A DNA stretch of 5,036 nt from an uncultured Planctomycetaceae bacterium (GTDB lineage Bacteria > Planctomycetota > Planctomycetia > Pirellulales > UBA1268): positions 1 to 5,036 of the forward strand of contig CALAZQ010000120.1 in NCBI GenBank assembly GCA_937926325.1, read 5' to 3'. Below the pieces are notes generated by a model. It made no database searches. It was not told the origin of the DNA and saw only the letters and a program-made list of their open reading frames with translations. A program made the translations under genes and the position numbers. Below are positions 1-5,036 of this stretch, piece after piece (position 1 is the first letter of the stretch; the number at the start of each line of letters is the position of its first letter).

Positions 1-1177
1 CGTCTTCGCAGGCGGGTTCGAGGCCTTTGAACTGGAAGGCGAACCAGGCAGGTTCGCCCGGCGGAAGCCGGGGGACGGGAATCCACCGCTCGCCCGTGCC
101 TTCAAAGAGCACCCGCTGCTGGAGGCCGGACAGTTCGTTCAGCGGGACGTCACCCGGCAAACCGGTCGCCGCACAAAGGGCTTCAAGCATTGCCCGGCTG
201 AGCGGCTGGGCCAGGTCGGGCCAGAGGTCGAGGGCACCCTCAAACAGCGACAGCGACGCATCCCGCACGAGGGCCTGATGCTCCACGCCGGTCCGGGTGC
301 CGAGGCCGTCGCAGACCTCGCACCAGCCCAGTGGACTGTTGAAAGAAAACTCCCGCGGCTCAAGCGGCCGAAAGCCCTGGCCGCACTGCGGGCAGGCCAG
401 GAACCGGCTGTGGACCTCGACCGGCCAGTCGGCCTCGGCCAGCGGATTGCCGTGGCCGTCATCGACCGCCCGGGCCACCAGCATGGTGCCGCCGCCGGCC
501 TCAAAGGCGGCCTCGACACTCTGGGCAATCCGGCTGCGTTCGCTCGGCTTCGCCGTAATCCGGTCGATCACGATCTCCAGCCGGTTCTTGCGTTTGCGAT
601 CAAGCGGCGGGTTTTCATCGATCCGATGCGTGGTGCCGTCAATCCGCAGCCGGACAAAGCCGGCCGCCTTGAGCCCCGCCAGAAAACTCTCCGGGGTCTG
701 GCCCACCTTGAGTTCGACCGGGGCAAGCAACAGCAGCCGGCTGCCTTCGGGCACACTCAAGATGCGGTCAACCGACTCATCGACCGTCTGCACGCCCAGC
801 GGCACGCTGCAGTCGGGGCAGTGCATCACGCCCAGCCGGGCGGCCAGCACCCGGAAGAAGTCGTACATCTCGGTCAGCGTGCCGACCGTCGATCGTGGGG
901 TGCTGCCGGTTGACCGCTGTTCGATCGCCACCGCCGGGGCCAGGCCCTCAATGCGTTCAAAGACCGGCTTGGGCACCTGCCCGACAAACTGCCGGGCATA
1001 GGGGGACAGGCTTTCGACATACCGCCGCTGGCCCTCGGCATAGAGCGTGTCGAAGGCGAGCGAGGTTTTGCCGGAGCCGCTCGGACCGCAGCAGACGGTC
1101 ACCGCCCCCCGGGGCAGATCGGCATCAACCTTCTTCAGGTTGTGCTGGGCCGCCCCCCGCACCATGATCGCCGGCGG
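1..1177 (-). other. UvrA copy 2 (amino-terminal ~390 residues, cut by window edge)
   Basis: From residue 1052 the chain restarts as a UvrA N-terminus: RGAAQHNL aligns with RGAREHNL of copy 1 at a fixed offset of 1049 residues. Visible are Walker A GPSGSGKT 1082-1089, the conserved LAFDTLYAEGQRRYVESLS block, a PRSTV segment of the Q-loop region, CPDC 1171-1174, and a zinc finger C1313/C1316/C1337/C1340 with the same spacing as copy 1. It lacks 22 residues of the charged insert of copy 1. The visible part ends in the region before the insertion-domain cysteines. Its signature motif, second ATPase and C-terminal zinc finger must lie beyond position 1. The two halves have clearly diverged, so this is not a recent duplication or an assembly echo. 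Confidence 0.92.
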
Positions 1178-4100
1178 GCCGGGATCGCGAGACTGCTTTT
1201 CGATGGCCGCCAGCGACTTCTTCACCGCCCGAGCCACCGCCGCCGGGGTGACGGCGGCCGACTTGCGGACGGCCCGCCGCTTCGTCTTACCCGCGGCGGC
1301 CAGTTCCTTTGCTGCCGCCAGCACCGGCTTGAGAGCCTTGCCGGTTTCCGAAACCTTGCTCTTGGCAATCTGCTCGGGCGTGCCCGCCGCCACAATCTGG
1401 CCACCGCCGCCGCCCCCCTCCGGCCCGAGGTCGATCACATGGTCGGCCCGCTTGACCACGTCGAGGTTGTGCTCGACCACCAGCACCGTGTTGCCCGCCT
1501 CGACCAGCCGCTCGAGCACCTCGATCAACTGCCGCACGTCGTGCATGTGCAGGCCGGTGGTCGGCTCATCAAGAATGTAGAGCGTGCTGCCGGTCGATCG
1601 CTTGGCCAGCTCGCGGGAGAGTTTGACCCGCTGGGCCTCGCCGCCGGAGAGGGTGGGGGAGGGCTGGCCGAGATGGAGATAGTCGAGGCCGACGTCGCAG
1701 AGGGTCTGCAGCTTGCGGGCGATGTCGGGGGCGTCGGCGAAGAGCTCGAGGGCCTCGCCCACCTCCATGCCGAGAATGTCGGCGACGTTTTTGCCCTTCC
1801 AGCGGACCTCGAGGGTGTCTTTGGCAAACCGGCTGCCACCGCAGACCTCACAGGCCACCCAGACATCGGCGAGAAAGTCCATGTCGAGCCGGGTCGAGCC
1901 GTGGCCCTCGCAGGCTCCGCAGCGGCCGCCGGCGACATTGAAGGAAAACCGGCCCGCCTTCCAGCCCCGGCGGCGGGCGTCGGGCAGCATGGTGAACAGC
2001 TTGCGGATGTCGTCCCAGACCTTCACATAGGTCGCCGGGTTGCTGCGGGGCGTGCGGCCGATCGGTGACTGGTCGATGACGATCACCTTGTCGAGCTGCT
2101 CGCCGCCGACAATTGCATCGAACTCACCCGGCACGGCCGCCTCGCTGCCGAGCAGGTTCCGCAGGGCCGGCTCGAGCACATCGCTGACCAGCGAGCTTTT
2201 GCCGCTGCCCGAAATGCCGGTGACGCAGACGAACAGCCCCAGCGGAATCTCGACGTCGATGTTCTTGAGGTTGTTGTGCCGTACGCCTTCGAGGATCAAC
2301 GAACGGCCATCGGGCTTGCGGCGGTTGTCGGGCAGCAGGATCGCGTCGCGGCCCGACAGGAACGCCCCGGTGATGCTGCGGCTGTTTTTGGCGACGTCGG
2401 CCGGTGAGCCGGCGGCCACCACCTCGCCCCCCCGTTTGCCCGGCCCGGGGCCAAAGTCAACGACCCAGTCGGCGGCCCGGATGGTCTCTTCGTCGTGCTC
2501 GACCACCACGACGGTGTTGCCCTTGTCGCGAAGGGTCTCCAGCGCCCCCAGCAGCTTGACGTTGTCGCGGGGGTGCAGGCCGATCGACGGCTCGTCGAGC
2601 ACGTAGAGCACGCCGGAGAGCCCCGAGCCAATCTGGGCGGCCAGGCGAATCCGCTGGCTTTCACCGCCGGAGAGGGTGGGGGCCTTGCGGTCGAGGGCGA
2701 GGTAGCCAAGGCCGACCTGATCGAGAAAGGCCAGCCGGCTGCGGATCTCTTTGAGGAGTTCCGCGGCGATCAGGCTCTGCGTGTCGTCGAGGACAAGGTC
2801 TGAGATGAACTCGCGGGCCTCGCTGATGGGAAGGGCGCAGAGCTGGTTAAGGGAGAGCTCCCAGGGTGGGGCCGACTTTTTGCTGCGACGGGCAGTCTCA
2901 CCCGGTGCAGCTGGCTGGGCGACCCGGCTGGTGATGCGGACCGCCCGGGCCTGCGGCGAGAGCCGGGCCCCGTCACAGACATGGCAGTGGCTGACGCTCA
3001 TGTACTTTTCGAGCATCCGCCGGATGATGCCACTTTTGGCATTCCGCCAGCGGTTGGTCAGCATCGCCAGCACACCTTCGAACTTGGTCTTGGCCCCCCG
3101 CTCGGCCCGGCCCCGCCGCCAGGAGACGTTGATCGTTTCCAGGCCGGTGCCGTAGAGCCAGATTTTTTTCTGGGCGGGCGTCAGCTTCTGCCAGGGCGTG
3201 TCGAGCATCGTGCCGGGGGCGTACTTTTTCTTGGCCTCGGCATGGACGGCCACGGCATTGAACAGCCGCCGGGTCCACCGCGGCAGGTCGCGGAAGCGGC
3301 CAAGGACGGCGAAGGCTCCCTTCTTGACTGATAGCGACGGATCGGCGATGAGCTTGGCGGGGTCGATGCCGTAGATGTCGCCCAGGCCGTCACAGGCCGA
3401 GCAAGCCCCCAGCGGACTGTTGAAGCTGAACAGCTGCGGCTCGGGTGTGTCATAGCTGACGCCGCAGGCAACGCAGGCAAACTTGCTCGAGAGGACGAGG
3501 TCGGCAGTGTCGGGCTCCGTGTCAGCCTCAGGCTGTGAGTCCCGTCGCTTCCGCTGTGGGCTTTTGGCCGCGGAGCGTGTCTGGTTTGTCTGTGACTTTT
3601 CGTCCTTCTCGGCTTCCGTCACCACGATCACTTGGCCGCCACCGGTCTTCAGGGCGAGGTCAACGGCCTCGGCCAGCCGGCTGCGGGTTTCTTCTGAGAC
3701 AGTCAGTCGATCGACCACCACCTCGATGGTGTGTTTGAACTGTTTTTCAAGCGCGGGCGGGTCCTCAACCCGATAGACACCGCCATCGACCCGGGCCCGG
3801 GTGAAGCCCTGCCGCACGAGATCGGTGAACAGATCGCGGTGCTCCCCCTTGGCCTGCCGCACCAGCGGAGCCAGCAGCATCACCCGCTGGCCGGCAGCGG
3901 CGGCAAAGATGCGTTCGACAATCTGATCCCGCGGCTGGGCCTCAAGCACCCGGTCGCAGGTCGGGCAGTGGGCCGTGCCGACCCGGGCGTAGAGCACCCG
4001 CAGGAAGTCGTGGATCTCGGTCATCGTCGCGACCGTTGACCGCGGGTTGTGGCCAGCCGACTTTTGCGCAATTGAGATCGAGGGCGACAGGCCGGTCACG

Positions 4101-4330
4101 CTATCGACATCGGGCCGGGGCAGCTGCCCGAGGAACTGTCGGGCGAAGGTCGAAAGGCTTTCGACATACCGTCGCTGGCCCTCGGCATAGAGGGTGTCGA
4201 ACGCCAGGCTCGACTTGCCCGAGCCGCTCACCCCTGACAGACAGACCAGCCGTCCCCGCGGCAGGCCGACCGTGACATCGCGAAGGTTATGTTCCCGCGC
4301 ACCGCGGACGACGATCGGAGGGGCGTGCAT
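1..4330 (-). CDS. uvrA: Tandem (double-length) excinuclease ABC subunit A, 3' end beyond the window
   Basis: UvrA is the DNA-damage recognition ATPase of nucleotide excision repair; as a dimer it finds lesions in the cytoplasm and loads UvrB. Reading leftward from the ATG at 4330-4328, 1443 codons run without a stop to the window edge, whereas ordinary UvrA is about 940 residues. The chain holds one full UvrA, a linker and the start of a second. Three Walker A motifs are visible (GVSGSGKS 33-40, GISGSGKS 705-712, GPSGSGKT 1082-1089); I checked that all three lie in one frame. The start is fixed: the next in-frame codon class upstream is the TAA at 4366-4364 that ends the DUF2283 gene, and no other ATG, GTG or TTG lies between. 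No Shine-Dalgarno sequence precedes it. The 33-bp gap to the upstream gene, without an obvious terminator, suggests co-transcription. A fourth ATP site is expected past the edge. Family assignment is near certain; the complete length is unknown. Confidence 0.96.
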   Translation of the reverse strand, partial: MHAPPIVVRGAREHNLRDVTVGLPRGRLVCLSGVSGSGKSSLAFDTLYAEGQRRYVESLSTFARQFLGQLPRPDVDSVTGLSPSISIAQKSAGHNPRSTVATMTEIHDFLRVLYARVGTAHCPTCDRVLEAQPRDQIVERIFAAAAGQRVMLLAPLVRQAKGEHRDLFTDLVRQGFTRARVDGGVYRVEDPPALEKQFKHTIEVVVDRLTVSEETRSRLAEAVDLALKTGGGQVIVVTEAEKDEKSQTNQTRSAAKSPQRKRRDSQPEADTEPDTADLVLSSKFACVACGVSYDTPEPQLFSFNSPLGACSACDGLGDIYGIDPAKLIADPSLSVKKGAFAVLGRFRDLPRWTRRLFNAVAVHAEAKKKYAPGTMLDTPWQKLTPAQKKIWLYGTGLETINVSWRRGRAERGAKTKFEGVLAMLTNRWRNAKSGIIRRMLEKYMSVSHCHVCDGARLSPQARAVRITSRVAQPAAPGETARRSKKSAPPWELSLNQLCALPISEAREFISDLVLDDTQSLIAAELLKEIRSRLAFLDQVGLGYLALDRKAPTLSGGESQRIRLAAQIGSGLSGVLYVLDEPSIGLHPRDNVKLLGALETLRDKGNTVVVVEHDEETIRAADWVVDFGPGPGKRGGEVVAAGSPADVAKNSRSITGAFLSGRDAILLPDNRRKPDGRSLILEGVRHNNLKNIDVEIPLGLFVCVTGISGSGKSSLVSDVLEPALRNLLGSEAAVPGEFDAIVGGEQLDKVIVIDQSPIGRTPRSNPATYVKVWDDIRKLFTMLPDARRRGWKAGRFSFNVAGGRCGACEGHGSTRLDMDFLADVWVACEVCGGSRFAKDTLEVRWKGKNVADILGMEVGEALELFADAPDIARKLQTLCDVGLDYLHLGQPSPTLSGGEAQRVKLSRELAKRSTGSTLYILDEPTTGLHMHDVRQLIEVLERLVEAGNTVLVVEHNLDVVKRADHVIDLGPEGGGGGGQIVAAGTPEQIAKSKVSETGKALKPVLAAAKELAAAGKTKRRAVRKSAAVTPAAVARAVKKSLAAIEKQSRDPGPPAIMVRGAAQHNLKKVDADLPRGAVTVCCGPSGSGKTSLAFDTLYAEGQRRYVESLSPYARQFVGQVPKPVFERIEGLAPAVAIEQRSTGSTPRSTVGTLTEMYDFFRVLAARLGVMHCPDCSVPLGVQTVDESVDRILSVPEGSRLLLLAPVELKVGQTPESFLAGLKAAGFVRLRIDGTTHRIDENPPLDRKRKNRLEIVIDRITAKPSERSRIAQSVEAAFEAGGGTMLVARAVDDGHGNPLAEADWPVEVHSRFLACPQCGQGFRPLEPREFSFNSPLGWCEVCDGLGTRTGVEHQALVRDASLSLFEGALDLWPDLAQPLSRAMLEALCAATGLPGDVPLNELSGLQQRVLFEGTGERWIPVPRLPPGEPAWFAFQFKGLEPACED
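1008..1060 (-). repeat. Internal direct repeat, copy-2 member (partner at 4155-4207)
   Basis: These 53 bases match 4155-4207 at 49 positions, in the same orientation and exactly 3147 bp (1049 codons) apart. They encode the block between Walker A and the UvrB-binding domain, from the Leu-Ala after the P-loop to ESLS, with identical protein in both copies. The flanking DNA is much less alike. Strong codon bias plus protein conservation may suffice to explain this; local gene conversion is an alternative. Confidence 0.8.
1178..1318 (-). other. Ala/Lys/Arg-rich linker joining the two UvrA copies (residues 1005-1051)
   Basis: Forty-seven residues lie between the canonical C-terminus of copy 1 and the start of copy 2. 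By my codon-by-codon translation they contain 15 Ala, 12 Lys or Arg and only 3 acidic residues, with no Cys, His or aromatic residue. The middle part is dominated by small residues and basic clusters (KTKRRAVRK, ARAVKKSLAAIEK), reminiscent of histone-H1-like tails. It is probably flexible or helical and could touch the DNA backbone; that role is inference. There is no stop codon or obvious restart in the linker, although an ATG (residue 1056) begins copy 2 just after it. Confidence 0.85.
1319..4330 (-). other. UvrA copy 1 (complete module, residues 1-1004)
   Basis: Domains in order: Walker A of the first ATPase at 33-40; CPTC at 122-125; the expected UvrB-binding region about 130-238; a charged insert about 239-280; a four-cysteine zinc finger C286/C289/C310/C313; a CX2C pair C449/C452 in the insertion domain; signature LSGGE 553-557; Walker B ending D579-E580; second Walker A 705-712; the C-terminal zinc finger C804/C807/C827/C830, which in the family contacts DNA; signature LSGGE 894-898; Walker B D921-E922; and an end matching the usual UvrA C-terminus (LKPVL). 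Cysteine spacings match E. coli UvrA as I remember it. The surplus of about 64 residues over E. coli comes mainly from the insert at 239-280 and a low-complexity Pro/Ala/Lys stretch at about 470-489. Every catalytic motif looks intact, so this half should be a functional UvrA by itself. Confidence 0.93.
4155..4207 (-). repeat. Internal direct repeat, copy-1 member (partner at 1008-1060)
   Basis: Counterpart of the repeat in the second UvrA module, 49 of 53 bases identical. It lies just downstream, in coding sense, of the first Walker A and encodes LAFDTLYAEGQRRYVESLS. It is a coding repeat within the tandem gene, not a mobile element. Confidence 0.8.
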
Positions 4331-4363
4331 GCGTGGGCGTGAGGCTGGAAGCCAGGGGAGGGA

Positions 4364-4588
4364 TTAGCGGTGTGCTGCGACGTCTGGGCCGTGGGCAGCG
4401 ATTCGCTGAAAGGAAAACTCAGAGAGGTCGTCACCGCGACTGGCATGCTCGATGGTGATGCCGACAACCGATCCACTGGCGTCGAGATCGACCAGAAGAT
4501 TTTCGGTGATCTCGCGGGTCTCAGCTGACGGAGCCGACCCCAGTTCGATCACTGCCGTATCGGTATCTTCGAAGTAACGGATTTTCAT
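4364..4588 (-). CDS. DUF2283 domain-containing small protein
   Basis: A 74-residue protein starting MKIRYFEDTDTAVIEL, with an acidic middle (ENLLVDLDASGSVVGITIE) followed by HASRGDD. This pattern of MKI-Y-D-TD--YI-L, then V-D-D-G-VVGIEI--AS, is the DUF2283 family as I know it. Members are 60-75 residues, so this one is full length apart from a non-conserved tail after the HASRGDD segment. Molecular function is not established; members often sit beside small toxin-like genes and are sometimes proposed as antitoxins. The ATG at 4588-4586 shares one base with the TGA of the gene before it (TGATG), so translation is probably coupled; no Shine-Dalgarno sequence is evident. Its TAA at 4366-4364 lies 33 bp before, and in the same frame as, the uvrA start. 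Confidence 0.85.
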   Translation of the reverse strand: MKIRYFEDTDTAVIELGSAPSAETREITENLLVDLDASGSVVGITIEHASRGDDLSEFSFQRIAAHGPDVAAHR

Positions 4589-4842
4589 CAGGCATCAGGT
4601 GCGATAAAGGTGCGGTCGAAAAAAGCGTTATGAACCGTGCGGCCATCCTCAAGCAGGATCACCCGTAGCGTCTTGCCGCCCGCTTCAGGAATGCGCTTCC
4701 AGCAACGGATACGCCCGTCCGCTTGAGTCGCTGTCACTTCCGGGGCTGTGAATGTGCGGACGATCCACTCATTAAGGATGATAGCTCGGTCAGGTCGCTG
4801 CCGGCTGAAATCGAAATAGCGTGTCGTTGGGAAATCGGCCAT
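4588..4842 (-). CDS. Unrecognised 84-residue protein, possible DUF4258/toxin-like partner of the DUF2283 gene
   Basis: I do not recognise this family with certainty. It is a soluble small protein without a signal peptide or membrane segment. Visible pattern: an N-terminal stretch RPDRAIILNEWIVRTF that looks helical, a Pro, then ADGRIRCWKRIPE, then strand-like LRVILLEDGRTVHNAFFDR. Helix, DGR-x-R-x-W and a final beta hairpin ending in A-F-x-D-R resembles DUF4258 and RelE/ParE-like small toxins that pair with DUF2283 proteins; this is similarity by eye only. The start ATG (4842-4840) is the first codon of the unit, and the gene ends in TGATG overlapping the next start. Base composition is lower in GC than uvrA (32 G/C of 60 at 4601-4660 against 45 of 60 at 1921-1980), hinting at separate ancestry. 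A plain conserved hypothetical gene with no toxin role is equally possible. Confidence 0.75.
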   Translation of the reverse strand: MADFPTTRYFDFSRQRPDRAIILNEWIVRTFTAPEVTATQADGRIRCWKRIPEAGGKTLRVILLEDGRTVHNAFFDRTFIAPDA

Positions 4843-4850
4843 GAGGCAAC

Positions 4851-4856
4851 AATGTA
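4851..4856 (-). promoter_or_regulatory. Candidate -10 element for the small gene pair / uvrA unit
   Basis: On the minus strand TACATT fits the TANNNT pattern and ends 8 nt before the ATG at 4842. No convincing -35 box lies at the right distance and no Shine-Dalgarno sequence lies in the 18 bases before the ATG. If used, transcription would begin at or next to the start codon, giving a leaderless message. One hexamer is weak evidence. Confidence 0.25.
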
Positions 4857-4883
4857 GCGTTTACCGCGGGACCGCCCGGTCGC

Positions 4884-4912
4884 TAGACACCCGGCGGGGT
4901 GGGACGTAGATT
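4884..4912 (+). promoter_or_regulatory. Sigma-70-like promoter of the tRNA-Ala gene
   Basis: TAGACA at 4884-4889 matches the -35 consensus at 5 of 6 positions. It is followed by an ideal 17-bp spacer and TAGATT at 4907-4912, which matches the -10 consensus at 4 of 6. Transcription would start near 4919-4920, about 34 nt before the mature tRNA. The bases after the -10 (CGGGG) form a GC-rich discriminator, typical of stringently controlled stable-RNA promoters in well-studied bacteria. Position and orientation relative to the tRNA support the call. Confidence 0.5.
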
Positions 4913-4925
4913 CGGGGTTCCTGAG

Positions 4926-4949
4926 GAGATGGCCGGCGAGGCCATTCTC
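4926..4949 (+). other. Hairpin in the tRNA leader
   Basis: GAGATGGCC (4926-4934) pairs with GGCCATTCTC (4940-4949) around a GGCGA loop, giving nine base pairs with one bulged T at 4946; a G-U pair could extend it. It ends 4 nt before the first base of the tRNA. No T-run follows, so it is not a typical rho-independent terminator. If transcription starts at the promoter proposed here, it forms in the 5' leader just before the RNase P cleavage site. Confidence 0.55.
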
Positions 4950-4953
4950 TGCC

Positions 4954-5026
4954 GGGGCGGTAGCTCAACTGGGAGAGCGCGGCGTTCGCAATGCCGAGGT
5001 TGGGAGTTCGATCCTCCTCCGCTCCA
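4954..5026 (+). tRNA. tRNA-Ala (anticodon CGC)
   Basis: A complete 73-nt cloverleaf. The acceptor stem GGGGCGG pairs with CCGCTCC and includes the G3-U70 wobble that marks alanine tRNAs, with discriminator A73. The D stem is GCTC/GAGC with an 8-nt loop containing GGG. The anticodon stem CGGCG/TGCCG carries the loop TTCGCAA, anticodon CGC at 4987-4989, reading codon GCG. The variable loop has 5 nt. The T arm GGGAG/CTCCT carries the loop TTCGATC. Invariant T8, A14, G18, G19, T33, T54, T55, C56 and A58 are present. The 3' CCA is not encoded (CTT follows), so it must be added by CCA-transferase. A CGC alanine tRNA suits a genome rich in GCG codons, as seen in uvrA. Confidence 0.97.
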
Positions 5027-5036
5027 CTTGCTGCAC

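Noticed and set aside
139..528. Minus-strand 129-codon frame within uvrA copy 2, and similar frames at 568-756, 1222-1404, 1525-1938, 2296-2709 and 2770-3480
   Set aside because: These are alternate minus-strand frames of the uvrA coding region; only the uvrA frame carries the P-loops, signatures and zinc fingers.
1163..1165. ATG at the beginning of copy 2 as the start of a separate uvrA gene
   Set aside because: The frame is open straight through the linker from copy 1, with no stop and no evident ribosome site, so fusion is simpler. Internal initiation cannot be excluded from sequence alone.
278..2068. Long plus-strand open frames (278-913, 297-1001, 1142-2068)
   Set aside because: They lie antisense to uvrA, whose frame shows continuous conserved motifs. 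Their translations are Arg/Pro/Ala/Gly-rich without any recognisable domain, as expected for complementary frames of a high-GC gene.
2040..4275. Further plus-strand frames (2040-2606, 2495-2803, 2751-3155, 2981-3331, 3483-3776, 3731-4039, 4036-4275)
   Set aside because: Same reason: antisense shadows of uvrA copy 1, no family resemblance and no promoter or ribosome-site context.
4342..4354. Small inverted repeat (GGCT-GGA-AGCC) between the DUF2283 gene and uvrA as a terminator
   Set aside because: The stem is only four base pairs with a three-base loop and no T-run follows on the minus strand, so chance is likely.
4228..4476. Minus-strand 82-codon frame overlapping both the uvrA start and the DUF2283 gene
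   Set aside because: It is out of frame with both neighbours, each of which has a recognised family pattern, and its own translation shows none.
5005..5036. tRNA 3' end as an integrase attachment site
   Set aside because: tRNA 3' ends often serve as attachment sites, but no integrase gene and no second copy of the tRNA end occur in this window.

Overview
The window looks like a high-GC bacterium, most likely a planctomycete or another member of the Planctomycetes-Verrucomicrobia-Chlamydiae (PVC) group. The evidence is one very long minus-strand reading frame encoding a tandem (double-length) UvrA, a form I recall from Chlamydia and planctomycetes, plus minus-strand starts with no Shine-Dalgarno sequence. 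This placement is inference from a single gene and its context; no taxonomic marker is present.

Layout. Positions 1-4330 (minus strand) are one uninterrupted open reading frame that leaves the window at its left edge: 1443 codons are visible, with no stop. It encodes a complete UvrA (residues 1-1004), a 47-residue Ala/Lys/Arg-rich linker (1005-1051), and the first ~390 residues of a second UvrA. Upstream, same strand, lie two small genes joined by a TGATG stop/start overlap: a DUF2283-type protein (4364-4588) and an 84-residue unrecognised protein with a DUF4258-like look (4588-4842). They resemble a toxin-antitoxin-type gene pair and may be transcribed with uvrA, because only 33 bp separate the second one from the uvrA start. 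Positions 4843-4953 are a divergent control region. On the plus strand it carries a good sigma-70-like promoter and a strong leader hairpin for a tRNA-Ala(CGC) gene at 4954-5026. The last 10 bases hold nothing recognisable.

How the parts relate. UvrA is the damage-sensing ATPase of nucleotide excision repair; it works as a dimer and loads UvrB. A tandem protein carries both protomers in one chain, so it could act as a covalent pseudo-dimer with two slightly different halves. The small gene pair has no evident link to repair beyond position. All long plus-strand frames between 27 and 4275 are antisense shadows of uvrA, caused by high GC.
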